This document shows positions 21,530-37,914 of a stretch of DNA of 64,000 nt, in pieces. Made by a program: the position numbers and the translations under genes. How positions within the stretch are numbered: position 1 is the first letter of the stretch; each line of letters starts with the position of its first letter. Source of the stretch: Papaver somniferum (Eukaryota > Streptophyta > Magnoliopsida > Ranunculales > Papaveraceae); contig NC_039363.1 of assembly GCF_003573695.1 (NCBI RefSeq), forward strand, positions 166,424,747-166,488,746, given 5' to 3'. Below the pieces are notes generated by a model. That model did no database searches. It saw only the letters and a list, made by a program, of their open reading frames with translations, and was not told where the DNA came from.

Positions 21530-23772
21530 CATCCAAACAAAAGTCAAGTTTCATGTGATCGAGAAAGTACTTGAGTACCACATGATATTAGGATGACCGT
21601 GGATTCACGACAACGTGGTTATCCTCTCAATTTATCACTAATACATAAAGACTGTGTTGAATGAGAAGATCATCATTGCAGCATCTCCATCATATCCTTA
21701 TGCTCCAGTTTATGATGTTGTTTTCTTCTAACCAAGGTGGAGTCAACCTAACCTCCATAATTTACAAAAAAAAAAAGTCTATTAGAATTAGGACAAGAAA
21801 TGAGTTTATTATCGCAAATGGAGAAATGAAAGTTAGGAGAATCTGTTGTGTCTTGTTCGGCTGAAAGTGAATCTATTTATATAAGAAAATCAATTTACTG
21901 ATTTCATGTTCAACATATCCATAACTTGTAGTAAGAAAATGAAAGCAGTAAGGAGACGCCTGCAAAAACTGTAGAAAACGATTCAAATAAGTGGCGAGAT
22001 GCCTGCAAAAACTTTAAAATATAACTAAAAGAAGTGACGAGATACTTGTAATTACTATGGAATGAGAACGAAAGAAGTGAGAAGACGTTTGCAAAAAATG
22101 TAAATAAGTGACGAGATGCATCCAAAAATTGTAGAATGATATTTGAGAGTTTGAATTTCATGACTATGATGTAAACTATATACACTGTTTTACCAATCAA
22201 TTCAGGATATGTTATGATAGTATGTACACCGAGGAAACATACAAACATTTAAGCAAAAAAATGCAAACTTTTAAACCCTAACTCAGTTTCGTAAGAATCA
22301 AAGTCACACTTAGCATGTGCAACAAGCCTTTAAACCATTATGATAACCTAGTAGACAAGTTGTATTTCCCGGGGGTTTACAGAGATATGTACCCATAAAT
22401 CTATGCTAATCTCTTAGTCTTCATCGAAATCTCCAGGATTGTGTTTCAGTTTTGATATGATCAAGGAACTTTCTTTTTAAAAACTCATAGCACTCAACAA
22501 GCTCAAAATTTTCGCCTTTTAGTTGAGAGTATTTGATTATGTCAGTCTCTCCTACAACATTCAAATATTAACTGTAACATTCATTAGTTGGAAGTTAAAT
22601 AAATTAAAATATCAAAAAGTAAATGGATAAAGATTTATAAGTATTTCAGTTGTCATTGATTCAAAACAATTTTACTTGGTGAAATCCCAGGTTGGAGGGC
22701 TATCAAGTATGTTACTCCTTCATTGATAACTAGATTACTATCATGTATGTTTTACATTGTTCTTTGGCGAAATTTTTCATAATCTCTTTTATAATAGCGT
22801 CGTACCCGGTTCTTGAAGGTATCAATTGGACAAACTCCTTACCAGACATCTGAACAGAGAGTTTCAGATAACTAAATCTTCTTGTAAATCATTACTGGCC
22901 ATAGTACTTGAAGATATTTTTATAATGAATCGAGTACAAGAAATTTAGTTTTTATGAAGAAAAATGAAAAATAATTTTTGTCGTGTAAAAGGTTTGAGTA
23001 GCAGAGGAAGAAAAAAAGAAATCAGTGAATAAGCAGTTGATTGAGATAAATTTTATTTGAGAAGATTGGTTTTGTTTTATAGAGAATAATATAATAATCG
23101 CAACGACTATGTTTTTCAAAAAAAATATCCTTTAAGATCCAACGACCCGGAAGATAGAGTCGTCTATGCCAAATAAAGGGCCAAGATCGAGTGTGAGAGA
23201 GTGTAAAAAAATCAAACAAGTATTGAATTTATAAGAGGGACCGTGTGGATACTTAATCCCGACAAGCTAAGCCTTGACTTGCCAACACTATAGATTTGTA
23301 GTTATGGTAAGCCTTGACTTAGCTAACTACCACAATCTTATCATCATAGTAGTTGCTTATTACTAGATTATGGCTATAAATAAAAAAACGCTCACCATAC
23401 TGCATACTTTCATAGTATACTATCTTTATTTCAGCAAGGGTGATACTTTACATATTCATTTTTAACGAAAAATAATTTAAATCGAAACTGGAAATATTAA
23501 AATGAAGACAACATTCGGTTTGATTACTTTGTAGTTAGTTCCATGTAATTAGGCCGACCGGAGGAGGGAGGACTTTATACATGGTGATTTTGTGTCAATA
23601 TGGGACATGACTTTTTTTTCCAATTTCACAAAAAAGATTGGATTTGGTTCAGTGATGAAAGGACCTCACCACCCTTCTTTGATTTTTTTTCCTTCTTTAA
23701 ATAGAAGTAAATAATTACAATGTTGTGGAAATTTTTGTAAAATGAAAAAGAAAAAAAAAATGGAATCGACTT
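21530..23772. other. Intergenic, no gene recognised
   Basis: AT-rich sequence with only short frames. It holds one small degenerate repeat cluster (21934-22140) and several A-rich runs. Confidence 0.5.
21934..22140. repeat. Degenerate short repeats, AAGTGACGAGATGC core
   Basis: About five imperfect units with a core like AAGTGRCGAGATGCCTGCAAAAA-type sequence (21945, 21990, 22033, 22076 and 22108). Spacing is about 35-45 bp. Confidence 0.55.
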
Positions 23773-23805
23773 AGAGGTCCTGGGATCGAATCCCGGCCAT
23801 CTCCA
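23773..23805 (+). other. tRNA 3'-half-like remnant (tRNA-Ala-like)
   Basis: AGAGGTCCTGGGATCGAATC and CCGGCCATCTCCA look like the T arm (with a near-consensus B box GGATCGAATCC) and 3' acceptor strand of a tRNA. No matching 5' acceptor strand or D arm lies upstream, where there is only an A-rich run. It is therefore a fragment, or the head or tail of a tRNA-derived SINE. Confidence 0.4.
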
Positions 23806-24422
23806 AAAATTTCATTTTTCCTCCCTTCTTCTTCTTATTATCTCGCTATCTATTCTTTCTCGAACAGCAACAGTTTCATCGAAATCTCTCTCGAATACTT
23901 TCTTCTTCGTCGAAATCGAAATCCAGTTTCATCTTCATAAATTTCACACCCTAAATCTCCATTAATATTTACTCAATTTCGACTTTAGAGTACAGAGTTT
24001 GGATTTGGTTGATTGAATATTCAATCATCTCTAACCTGTAACCCTAAATTTGAAATTGGGGAATGGATTGAACCAAATCCACCATCACCAACTTCGTCCT
24101 CTGCATTCTACACCACTACCATAAAATCACCATCAACGGTATGGGTTTCATTAACTATAAATCTCTGTAAATCTCTGCTTTGAATTCGATTCTTCATTTT
24201 TATAACTTAGAGTTAAATTCTGGATATGGGTTGAAGAGTTAATTATGGGTATGAGTTGAAAATTTCAGTTGGAACTTAAAATATCAAATCCTCTAATTTT
24301 CAGTGAGGGGTTAACTGTTCAATTTGTTTTATGCTTCTAACTATTTGTTGAAATGCCTGACACAAAATAATGTACAATTTTGCTTTGGTTCTTAAAGAAG
24401 CCATGTGTTTATATAAAAACTA

Positions 24423-26328
24423 ATGTCTGGCTTTCAGTTGTGTATCATAGGTATTGAACCAAGAGTCTATGGTAATGGAGTTTACACAGGGTTGAGGAGT
24501 TCAGGTGAGGGTCACATTACATTCTTATTGAATTTTTTCAATGATGGTTGCAAATTATTATTGGTAAAAATTAAAGTGAAATGGGCTTTTTCTGTATATA
24601 AATTTGGTTGTTGTTCTATCCATTTTCTTTTAAGAATTAGTGGACAATTTTGAATTAAGTATTGGAATTTCAGACATGGGATTCCGATTAAGTTTTTTCA
24701 TTTGTGTTACTTTCCAATCAGTTTCTTACTGTCTCAAAATGACTGACTAGGAAATTGGCGAGATCATGTCAAGATGGAGAAGCATGGCAGGTGACGATTA
24801 CAAAACTCTGACCATAGCAGAGGTAAATTGTGAGTTCTAGAGGTGCACATGCACACAATACAATGCATATAGGTTTTTGAGTTTGCGGGTATGAAAGATG
24901 AGATTTATTTATTTTTGTTCAATACTACGAAGGATTTTTATAAATAGTGAAAGAGAATTACAGAAGAATGAGATGCCTGAATGAAAAATGAGATGCCTGG
25001 ATGAAAAAATTGGTCAGTTATTGCGAGGACCAAGCTGGAGAAGTATATATTGCGTCCCTGTCTGTTTCTCTCGTGTCTAATGTAACTTTTTTGGTCAAAT
25101 TGCAGCTGCGGTGAGGACGAGCGTCCATTAAATGAGTTACTCATGTTGCAGCTCGGATCCGAGCACCCTAAGTGCTGTTACAACATTTCTTTATGTAAGA
25201 TTTTTGGTAGTCATTGGAACCATGAGAAAAGAAGGTTCCCACAAGGAGCAGAGACTGAATTGGTATGCTATGCTGTTAATGAAACTAGATTTATTCAACT
25301 TCTCTTTTGAATTTTCCAGAAAACTAACAACACTTTTTATTTACCTCTTGGCAGGTCTATGTGAATAAAGGAGAGCAACATAAGAGAGCTAGTGAAATAG
25401 AACCAAAGCAAGTTGTGTTGCGCAGCTCAGGTTCGTTCTCTTGATTATTTAACATTACATAAAACTGATTTTGCAACCTTTCCTAAATGTTCTTCAGATG
25501 CTGTACACATAAAGAAACGAAAAACAAGTGATTCTAAGCCATGCAAAGTGGAATCCCAACAAGAACACTTCCTTTCATTGTCGCAGAATTCATCACCTTC
25601 CCAATCTGACCAAGAGCAGACACCGATTAAAGAAACACCTCGTCCATTATGTTTGTTGAAGCAACGTTTTCTGAATCCAAATGTAAACAATGTCGAAGAG
25701 ACTCAACCCAATCAGATTAGTAGTAGCATTCGAAGTAGCCCACAAGATTTTCATTTTGTGTCAGGAGAAAATCCTAGACACACCCCAAAGCAAGAACAGT
25801 TTCTACATATGAACGTAAGCTGGCCAGAAGGACAATTTTCCATGGATCACAAACCAACTGAAGCTATGCCAGTGCATTTCTTGGTAAAATTTCATATTTT
25901 TCGTACATTTATCAAGTTCGCTTTAGTCTTTTTTTATTGAACCATCCTTTATTTGTGTGTGTAAACTTTATTGAACCATCCACATCTGTTTTATGTTATA
26001 GATTGGAGCTGATGTTCGAGGTAAAGTGGATGGAGCATTCGATCCAGGATTCCTAATGACTGCAAATGTTAATGGCAAGATCGTTAGAGGAATCTTATTT
26101 GCTCCTGTTAGTATTATCAATGATTCAAAGGTGTCCTTGTGTAATGTATTAAAAACATTAATTAACAATTGTGGCCTAAATTCTTTTTAGGGAAACGGGT
26201 TTGTACCAAGGGGTGCCGTTCTTCCTCCAAGTTCACCAGCTTTAGATAATTTAGTTTTGCGACAAATTTTCGGTCGGCCATCCCACCGTGGCAGCGTTGG
26301 AATCTTAGGATTCATGTTGTGTATGTAA
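24423..26328 (+). CDS. Seven-exon gene of unknown function with a conserved C-terminal VRGxVxGxFDxGFL module
   Basis: Exons that keep one frame with GT-AG borders: 24423-24504, 24751-24790, 25106-25262, 25355-25430, 25498-25883, 26002-26106 and 26191-26328. They give about 327 residues. The start at 24423 (MSGFQ) is tentative: an upstream exon ending near 24138 (donor ACG/GTATGG) could provide a different 5' end. Exon 3 encodes a conserved-looking block (ERPLNELLMLQLGSEHPKC, then IFGSHWNHEKRRF). Exon 5 is hydrophilic and serine-rich, with a basic IKKRK motif suggesting nuclear location. Exons 6-7 encode IGADVRGKVDGAFDPGFL, RGILFAP and GNGFVPRGAVLPP. This last module resembles the C-terminal domain of plant AT-hook motif-containing proteins (At5g54930-like), but no AT hook is visible. 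The function is not assigned. Confidence 0.6.
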
Positions 26329-26511
26329 CAAGTAAAGACTCTTCTTAATTATGCAACAAGTACTACTTCCGTACTTGGGCAGGTAACAACTAAGTGGTTC
26401 TAGGACATGGCAGGGCAATCCTTCTGTTCTCGTCCTTCTACTTTTTATTTCTTCAATTTTAAAAAAAAAAATTATGATGACATGGTAGATAGATTGAATC
26501 AGCTTTGCTTA

Positions 26512-27001
26512 GAGCAACTGCAGTGGTGCGATCAAAACCAAAGATCAAAGATCAAAAAAAAGATCAAATTTTGGGTTTAGTCCGTGTTGTCACGTAACGG
26601 TGGCGATTAAAATTTGGTCGCGCGTAATTTAAAGATCCGCCCCACAAAAATTTCATCGGGCGTATCTCAAATGTCCGCCCAATCAATCACCCGGCGGACT
26701 TTAAGTTTACGCCTGTCAACAGGCGTACTTTAAGTTTACGCCTCATTTTTTTTTTTTTTTTTAATTTGAATTTTCATCGGGCGTAATTTAAATCTCCGCC
26801 CGTTAACAAGCGTACTTTAAATTTACGCCCAGCAACAAGCGTACTTTAAATTTACGCCCGACTATATTAGGATTTGGTAATTGGTCGCGACCAAATATGG
26901 TCTGGAATTTGATCTTTGGCTGGGATTTGATCTTTACTCCGTCCCACTGCGTCACGATCTCATCCCAAATTTTTGGTTATACTCGCCCACTGTGGATGCT
27001 C
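26512..27001. mobile_element. PIF/Harbinger-like MITE (490 bp)
   Basis: Terminal inverted repeats of about 20 bp (GAGCAACTGCAGTGGTGCGA against GAGCATCCACAGTGGGCGA) are flanked by a TTA duplication (26509-26511 and 27002-27004), typical of Harbinger-type insertions. The interior has several GGCGTA-CTTTAAATTTACGCC-like subrepeats and AAAGATCAAAT motifs near both ends, and no coding capacity. It lies about 180 bp past the stop of the 24.4-kb gene. Confidence 0.7.
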
Positions 27002-27004
27002 TTA

Positions 27005-27789
27005 GAGACCAAACAAATAAAAAGTTTAAATGGGTTGGCTGTTGGCTTAAATTTTCGTATGAGAATCGGCGAAGTATAAAGTTGACCGCAAAGTTGACAA
27101 TTAGTATGTTTCGCAGATGCAAATGCATCTTTCGCTCAATAGTTTGTGGAAACCATGCTCCTATAAGACGTGATTTTTGCGGCCAATAACCAAATTCATG
27201 AACAAATGGAGATTCTAAGAAATATGGACGGTAGTTAGAAAAAAATAACTACAAATAGAAAAACTTTCGCAGAGAAAAATTTAGATTTCTAGACTCACAT
27301 AGTCATTTTCATACATTTTTATTTACTGAAAATTTCCTATTTCCTATTATATCTCTATCTCAACAACACCAATTTAAGAGATTGCAGTAAAAATCATCAT
27401 GGGAGACGGTCTAAGTGGAATTATGAGTTTAATTACTTAAGCTATAGGTAATCAAGCAAACACTTTTTGATAGTCAACACCTTTTATATTAAATTATCGA
27501 TTAGGTATAGTATTAGTATTAGTATTAGATTAAGATTTAATCAGATCTCATCTACTGTGTTAATCAGTAGACTTTTTTTACAGCGAAAAATTGTACCTAA
27601 TTCAGGATGGGGGAGGATGAAAACTGGGATATTGGATTTTGATTGGTTCAATCTTCTGACATTATCTTTTTCCCCCTCTCAATAATTCCTTCTTTCTTTC
27701 TTCTAAACAACCAAAACCCTCCTCATCTCTACAGACCCAAAATTTCTTCTTCTTCTTCTTCTTTCTTCATCTATCTTTGTTTGGGAATA
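27005..27789 (+). promoter_or_regulatory. Upstream region and leader of HEMC
   Basis: Non-coding. The last 150 bp are pyrimidine-rich with a (CTT)n run before the start codon, as is common in plant 5' leaders. No convincing TATA box was identified. Confidence 0.4.
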
Positions 27790-31572
<3,783 letters not shown>

Positions 31573-32102
31573 GAATACAAAAATAATAGGTGAAGAGAAA
31601 GAAAGTCTCTGGCGCATTCGAAGGAAGAGGTTATGCGCCGGCTTCTGCTGTTTGTACTTTGTAACATTTACCGGCTGTAGTCGTTTGTTGAGCTAGATTA
31701 GATAAAGCATGCTGTACGGAACTTCAAATGCTGAAGAAGATTAGATTAGACTATTTATTCATTTTTGTGCAAGTTAGTTTTTCTTTTTCACAGTTGGCAT
31801 ATATAATCTCTTATTTGGTAATTGTTCAAAATGAAATCTATTACCATTGTTTTATTTTCAGTAAGCAACTGCACATCTTTCCTAAACTTCCAAGAGAACC
31901 AGTTTCCTTTTCTTAGTTAGGTTTGACATGGAAGGATCATTTGTTTTGTGCAAGACAAGTTAGCAGGTAACACAAAGAAAATGATTGGAAGATAATTTGG
32001 TGCTGTAGTTCAACAAACAAAAGAAAGAAAAAAAAAACTTGGGTAAATCTTACAAGAGAACTGGTGCTAATGGAAAAGAAACAGAACAAATGAAAGTGAA
32101 AA
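31573..32102. other. Convergent intergenic region between HEMC and UGD
   Basis: 530 bp holding the 3' untranslated sequences of both genes. No reading frame or repeat is recognised. Confidence 0.6.
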
Positions 32103-33560
32103 TTAAGTTAAAGGGGCAGCTGGGAGATCCTTCATCCAAGCATCTAATGGTTTGCCTATAGAGTATACGATGAATCCAATCTTTCTTAGTTCATCCGGAT
32201 TCACCACATTCCTTCCATCGAACACAAATGCTGGTTTCTCCATTCCATCGTAAATCCTCTGGTAATCTAACGACTTGAACTCATCCCACTCCGTCATGAT
32301 GCAGATACCATGAGCTCCCTTGGCTGCTTCATATGCATCCCATGTGACAGTCACCATTTCCTTTGATTTAGCTGTAGGACTACTTGGGACCAGGTGCTGC
32401 GGATGATCCCAGTCAAATTTGCTTGTTGTTAGATCCCTTCTAATTTGATCCTCGCTTACCTGTGGATCGTAGATTGACAACTTTGCTTTGTCCCCTAGTA
32501 GACCCAAGCAGACATCTATTGCAGGCGTCTCCCTAGTGTCACCAGTATCCTTCTTAAATGCGAATCCTAAGACGAGTATCTTCTTTCCCGACACGGTGTT
32601 GAACATGGATGACACCACCCTGTTCACAAACCTCAACTTCTGGTAGTCATTGATCTGGACTACCTGCCTCCAATAGTTTGCCACCTCTGTCAGACCGTTG
32701 CACTCACAAATGTACACCAGGTTCAGTATGTCCTTCTGGAAGCATGAACCCCCGAACCCGACACTTGCGTTCAAGAACTTGGGGCCAATCCTAGTGTCCT
32801 TACCCACGGCATAAGCAACCTCCGAGACATTAGCACCCGTTGCCTCGCATAATGCAGACATGGCGTTGATAGAGGAGATCCTTTGCGCCAATATTGCATT
32901 TGCTGCCAGCTTTGAGAGCTCTGCTGACCATAAATTTGTGGTTATGATACGATCCTCTGGGACCCATTTGGCGTACACACCCTTAAGGGCAGCCACAGCC
33001 TTCTGACCTTCAGGGGTCTGACGTCCTCCTATGAGGACCCGATCCGGATTGGTGAGGTCATCAATGGCAGTACCCTCGGCAAGGAATTCAGGGTTCGAGA
33101 GGATTTGGAAGTTAACACCGTCACGACTGTTGTGGTTTAAGATCTTCTCGATGGCCTCAGCAGTCTTTACAGGGACGGTCGACTTCTCTACCACAATCTT
33201 GTCGGACTTGGCGACATCAGCGATCATACGGGCAGCACTCTCCCAATAAGTGAGATCAGCTGCCTTGCCAGCTCCAAGGCCACGGGTTTTGGTTGGGGTA
33301 TTGACTGAGACGAAGATGATATCGGAATCCGAAATATTGGACTCGACGTCTGAACTAAAGAAGAGATTGGTGTTTCTGCATGATTTGACAACTTCATCAA
33401 GGCCAGGCTCAAAGATTGGGAGACGGTCACTGTTCCAGGCATTGATACGCGGAACTGAAATATCGACGACGACCACTTGAATATCAGGGCACTTGTAGGC
33501 GATCATTGCCATGGTCGGTCCTCCAACGTAACCGGCCCCGATGCAACATATTTTTACCAT
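32103..33560 (-). CDS. UGD: UDP-glucose 6-dehydrogenase
   Basis: Oxidises UDP-glucose to UDP-glucuronate with two NAD+ in the cytosol, feeding hemicellulose and pectin sugars. A single uninterrupted coding exon of 485 residues starts at [14 protein letters not shown] (ATG 33558-33560); the plant enzyme is about 480. The upstream in-frame extension has no ATG, so this start is preferred. Seen in order: Rossmann NAD site GAGYVGG (8-14), VSVNTPTK (85-92), the central helix with ELSKLAANA (214-222), catalytic C273 in [10 protein letters not shown], the C-terminal domain with [14 protein letters not shown] (331-344) and EWDEFK near 424-429. Plant UGD genes often have an intron in the 5' leader. 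A good acceptor (pyrimidine tract plus GATCAG, AG at 33604-33605) sits 44 bases before the ATG, but the donor was not located. Confidence 0.96.
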   Translation of the reverse strand: MVKICCIGAGYVGGPTMAMIAYKCPDIQVVVVDISVPRINAWNSDRLPIFEPGLDEVVKSCRNTNLFFSSDVESNISDSDIIFVSVNTPTKTRGLGAGKAADLTYWESAARMIADVAKSDKIVVEKSTVPVKTAEAIEKILNHNSRDGVNFQILSNPEFLAEGTAIDDLTNPDRVLIGGRQTPEGQKAVAALKGVYAKWVPEDRIITTNLWSAELSKLAANAILAQRISSINAMSALCEATGANVSEVAYAVGKDTRIGPKFLNASVGFGGSCFQKDILNLVYICECNGLTEVANYWRQVVQINDYQKLRFVNRVVSSMFNTVSGKKILVLGFAFKKDTGDTRETPAIDVCLGLLGDKAKLSIYDPQVSEDQIRRDLTTSKFDWDHPQHLVPSSPTAKSKEMVTVTWDAYEAAKGAHGICIMTEWDEFKSLDYQRIYDGMEKPAFVFDGRNVVNPDELRKIGFIVYSIGKPLDAWMKDLPAAPLT

Positions 33561-34029
33561 TTCGGAACGACTGAGCTCTGCGGGTGTTCTTATTCTTTTG
33601 CTTCTGATCAAGATTGAGAAAGAAAGACAATTAATTAACTCTGATAATAACCGTTAAACTGCATGCCCTGGATCTCTGAGAGCTCAAAAGGAACATACAC
33701 AGGCTTTCTTTTCTCTATTGAAGAAGAAAAATTTAAGGGAGGTTTGTTAGATTGAGCGAAATTTGTGAATATTTTCTTGTGGAGGGGAGAAAAGGTAGGA
33801 TGCATGCTTTTAGAGAGAATAAAATGGATCACTTTTTTTTTTCCCTCTCTTTTAAAATGTAGTTAACTATCATAATAATAATCGGATAAAGTTTATACAT
33901 TTGAAGGTTATTCACGATTTTCTAGGGTCATAAGTCTAGTATTTTTCACTTAGAGATTACCCTTATGTAGCTAGCATCTAAATGGTTGCCTTTTGATATA
34001 AAAGAAAAAGAAAAAGAAAATTGGGCTAG

Positions 34030-35575
34030 AAATAGTTTTGTTAAAACCCATTGATCAAGACCGTCATCATTATATATAGATATCTTATCATCCATGGAAC
34101 AAAATATCTGCCCTCCGTGCAATGTTAGCTTGGCATAATAGCTAGTCGTGGTGTTAGCCCCATGATTCAAATTCCATCTGACGCTTTTTTTTGGTACCTC
34201 TCAAATCTAAAAACCCCACAGTCTCATACTCTTTAACCACACAAATAGTATTACGTTCTTCCATCGGAATTGCATCATAAACATGATAAGGAGGAGAAGT
34301 GTTAGTATCATCAGGCCAGGACCAAACCATACTTTTATCTCTAAAATCCAAAAGATTGATACAACTTTGATCATTGACGATACCGTAGACAAATAAAAAA
34401 TTACTCCCTCCGTCCCACTCCTAAGTGACCTATTTGATTTTAGATTTTGTCCCAATGATAAGTGACCTATATCACTAAACAATGAGATATTCCGGAATTA
34501 TCCTTTTAGTTAATTATAAATAATATATGAAATATGTATAATTTGATAGACATGTTTATATTCGTTACGTAGGTGTTTTAAAATGCTTTTCAATTGTATG
34601 AAATTTGCGAACATCCGTGGAGTATTTTGAGAGATAAACCATTTTTAAATTTCACTAGTTATTATTCATAAGGGTATAATTGTAAAAAATGATTAAAAAT
34701 ACTATTTTCCTTGCTTGCCTTAAAAATTGTGCAAATTTCAAATAGATCACTTAGGAGTGGGACGGAGGGAGTATTTCCATTTAACCACTGAATCTTGCGA
34801 GACACGAACCGTCAAAGGAATCAAGAAAATCAATTTGTTTTCCGGTTACTTGATCCCACACCCCAATTCCTTCCTTACTTGCAAACACCTTATTACCAGA
34901 GTTAAAACATAAAGCTCCAGCAGAGAAGCCTTTGACCTGATCGTTTGCATCCCTTCACTGGAATCTGTGCCTCAGTTCCCCTGTTGAAGAACTGAAAACA
35001 CCCATTCCTCCAACTCCCCTACTCAAGTTTTGGCGAACACTCGTCACTATATTATCTGAATCCATCACCCAATATCATTGATACTTTGATATTCAAGATT
35101 TAGTGGTGGATGTTGTTCGAGCATCCAGTCATATACACGAACAATGCCACCATGAGCAACAGCACAACCTCCGTCGGGACTTGCTCTAATTGCACTACAC
35201 TTATTAGGAGGCGGACCAGTAGTCACAGAACCCGTTAAGCTTAACCGGTTACTATCAAAATTGCCCCACTTTGCAGTTCTAACATGATCAAGAAGACAGC
35301 TTCCCTATATAAAGTAATTTCTCGGGTACGTTAGAAGGGACATCAAGCCCGCCTGTTCCTAAAAGATTAAGAAGAACAGAAAAACAGTCAGGGTCTCGAT
35401 CAATGAAGTATTCTTCTTCTTCGTTAACTAGTTGATCTTTTGGTTGAAGCTTCCATTCATCATCAAACATAGCTCCAAACAGTGAATCTCGGCGTGCAGT
35501 TGCAAGAGTTGATGCAGTCGTTTCAAAGATTTTCCCTCTGACATTAAATCGCACCTTGTCAGAATGGTTTCCCAT
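34030..35575 (-). pseudogene. BTB/POZ-WD40-type protein, broken by frameshifts, stops and a MITE
   Basis: Starts MGNHSDKVRFNVRGKIFET (ATG at 35573-35575), a T1/BTB domain of the At2g24240/At5g41330 type, with YFIDRDPDCFSVLLNLL further on. After EKLL (about 35310) the frame shifts and continues as LLDHVRTAKWG. Further lesions are a stop near 35064, a stop near 34955, a shift near 34805, the MITE at 34404-34771 and a shift near 34160. Beyond the MITE, LLDFRDKSMVWSWPDD and LTLHGGQIFCSMDDKISI match the beta-propeller part. Homology ends near WVLTKL, so the C-terminus is missing. Relatives are substrate adaptors of CUL3 ubiquitin ligases; this copy cannot make the protein. Confidence 0.85.
34404..34771. 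mobile_element. Stowaway-like MITE (368 bp)
   Basis: The ends CTCCCTCCGTCCCACTCC and its inverted partner, about 35 bp with one or two mismatches, are flanked by TA duplications (34402-34403 and 34772-34773). The TIR start CTCCCTCCGT is the hallmark of Stowaway (Tc1/mariner) MITEs. It interrupts the BTB/WD40 pseudogene between the WLNGN and FRDKSMVW coding motifs. Confidence 0.92.
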
Positions 35576-36279
35576 GTTAAAAATATCCAGTTGCGGTATC
35601 CCTAACTCGAATCCTTACTTACCTTGACGCATCATGTCCCCATCATGTGTATATTTATACCATCCCAGTTGAGAAACAGAGTTTAGGGAAAACCTAGAGT
35701 TCTTCTCAACGTTGACTTATTTATTTTATCGTTGATTGGTAGGAATTATTGTAACCGACTTTCTAAAGTGTAATACGTGAAGGCCCAGCACAGTCCAGCC
35801 CACAAAATCACGTGCTTAGCGTGGTATGTGAGATGTTATGTCGGAGATTATAGCGTGCCATGTTGTACCGTTCCAGAAGACCTGCTGGAATGTGCTAAAA
35901 AAACTGTACACGGCACATTTATTTTTATTTTCCAATATAATTTTTTTTTCTAAAAATTTAGGTATTATATGTGTTATTATGAAAACCGGATAGTAACCTG
36001 ATACTGTTTTTTTTTTCTCTTTTTTACGTGTGAGCTTTTTTTTTCCTTTTTCTTTTGACAATTCGCTGTGCACAACTCCATATCCACTTGGTTGGATCGG
36101 ATTTCTGGTAACAATAAGTTGTACGGTAACTAATATGAACCCATGAGGATGTGATTGAATTAAGACACAAATCAAATTTTCAATGAACAATAACAGGTGT
36201 CATCTGACTCAACGAACAATTGCTTGTCATAGATTACTAAACTGAAATAAGGACTCGAATTGAAAAATAATAAAATAAT
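35576..36279. other. Intergenic, upstream of the BTB pseudogene
   Basis: No gene seen. Contains T-rich and A-rich runs near 35940-36060. Confidence 0.5.
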
Positions 36280-36284
36280 AATAA

Positions 36285-36648
36285 TGTAAACATGCGAATT
36301 TGACCATGATTCGGGGTCATCATTACCAGAGTCGGGGTCACCATTAGCAGAGCCGGAGTCATTATTGCCGATGGCACGGCGTAGGTGAGCTGTCTCAGGG
36401 ACCGGGATGCCTCGAAGGAAATAACTAGTGGGTGTCCAAGTAACCTAGCTGTAATAGTACATGTGTACGGCTAATAATAGAAAACTTACTAGAAAAGGTA
36501 TTAGAGTACACATGTACGGTATTTGTATGTCAGGCTTTACCTATAAAAGGAGGAATTCCTCCTGGAACGAGAGGGAGTTCTCCAGATAATTGGATTGTGT
36601 ATTGGGATTAGTCTCTTCATTACCCTATGATAATTTAAGGGTGTTACA
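36285..36648 (+). repeat. 5' LTR of the compact element
   Basis: Contains TATAAAAG at 36542-36549 and near its start three variants of a GGGGTCA-CATTACCAGAG block. It differs from the 3' LTR at a few percent of positions, so the insertion is moderately old. Confidence 0.88.
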
Positions 36649-37914
36649 TTTGGCGACTTCACTGGGGAATAATCTTCGATACCAATATCGGACTCATCAC
36701 TACCCCGGAAAATATCTCGTCCGCAAAAACAACACAAGTTATCTCCACCACCATCCTCACTCTACCGGACACTACTAATATGTTATCTCACCACCGTCTT
36801 CGTCATATCGGACACCACCAGCACAGAACCCGAAGTACCAATTAATCTCCCTGAACCACCACACCACCGCGGAAATCAATAGCTTAATCTCCACCGATAC
36901 AACCAATAGTTGTTGTTTTTCAGTATCACCATTAACGGAAACAAGACGAACTCTAGATCTCCCGGAACCTTTTTAGTAATTCCTACCTTACATCGGAAAA
37001 TACCAAACATCGGCTCCTACCTTACATCGGAGAATACCAATATCAGCTCATACCCTACCTCGGAAAATGCTACCAAAAATCCCTGTTACTTCATTTGTTT
37101 AGCTGATTCTTCAAACCAAATAGTAACCCCGGGTGATAGCATTCTCGGTTTACCAAATACCGAAAACATCACGAAATTTTCAACCAAATAGCAACCCCGG
37201 GTGATAGCACCCTCGGGTTACAAGAATCAAAAACATCACAAACTGTCTCCAACCTCAATAGCGGCCTCGACTTCTATCTTCGTCCCATTTATACCCGGGG
37301 TCATCAAACTAAATAGCACCATCGCCATCTGAAGTCTCCATTCGTCTCTAATCTCCCCAACTCTGCATCCGGAGTCTTCATCCACATGCAACAGCGATAC
37401 CTTAGAGGCATAACTGCGTCAACAAAAACAATTACAAAGAGCATCCAAATCTAGCCATTACATGGAGGAGTTGATAGATGCGCATCAGTTGTTCATACAT
37501 ATCTCACAAAGAAAAGTTTTCAACCAACACTGAGTTAAACAATCCCGAAGACGCCATCTGAGTGTTAGCCTACCATCGAACCATCACCCCACTGTCATCT
37601 GAAGACGCCAACACCTTCCTTTATCGATTTCCGAAGTCAATGATAGTATCGCCAACATCAAATCCGGAGATTCAATCAACAAAAGCAATTATAAAGATAA
37701 GTTTCATTTAGTGATTCATTCGCTACAAAAATAAGCTCTCTAGTTTGGTTTGAAGGCTCCAACCGGTATGCATCCAAACTTGAAGTCACGACCAACAGGG
37801 GGCTTCAAGAAGACAAGAAGATGAGATGGATCTACAACCCGAAGACGCATTCCAGATGATAGATATGACTGATTGCCAAGTCTGCAAGCCTTGAAAAAAC
37901 AGTCAGGGGGCTAA

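Noticed and set aside
24766..24822. Alternative reading of exon 2 starting at ATG 24766 and ending at GAG/GTAAAT
   Set aside because: It needs a weak acceptor (GGTGAG) for exon 3. The chosen structure uses the standard TTGCAG acceptor and keeps the frame.
33031..33480. Plus-strand frames opposite UGD
   Set aside because: Shadows of the highly constrained UGD coding strand.
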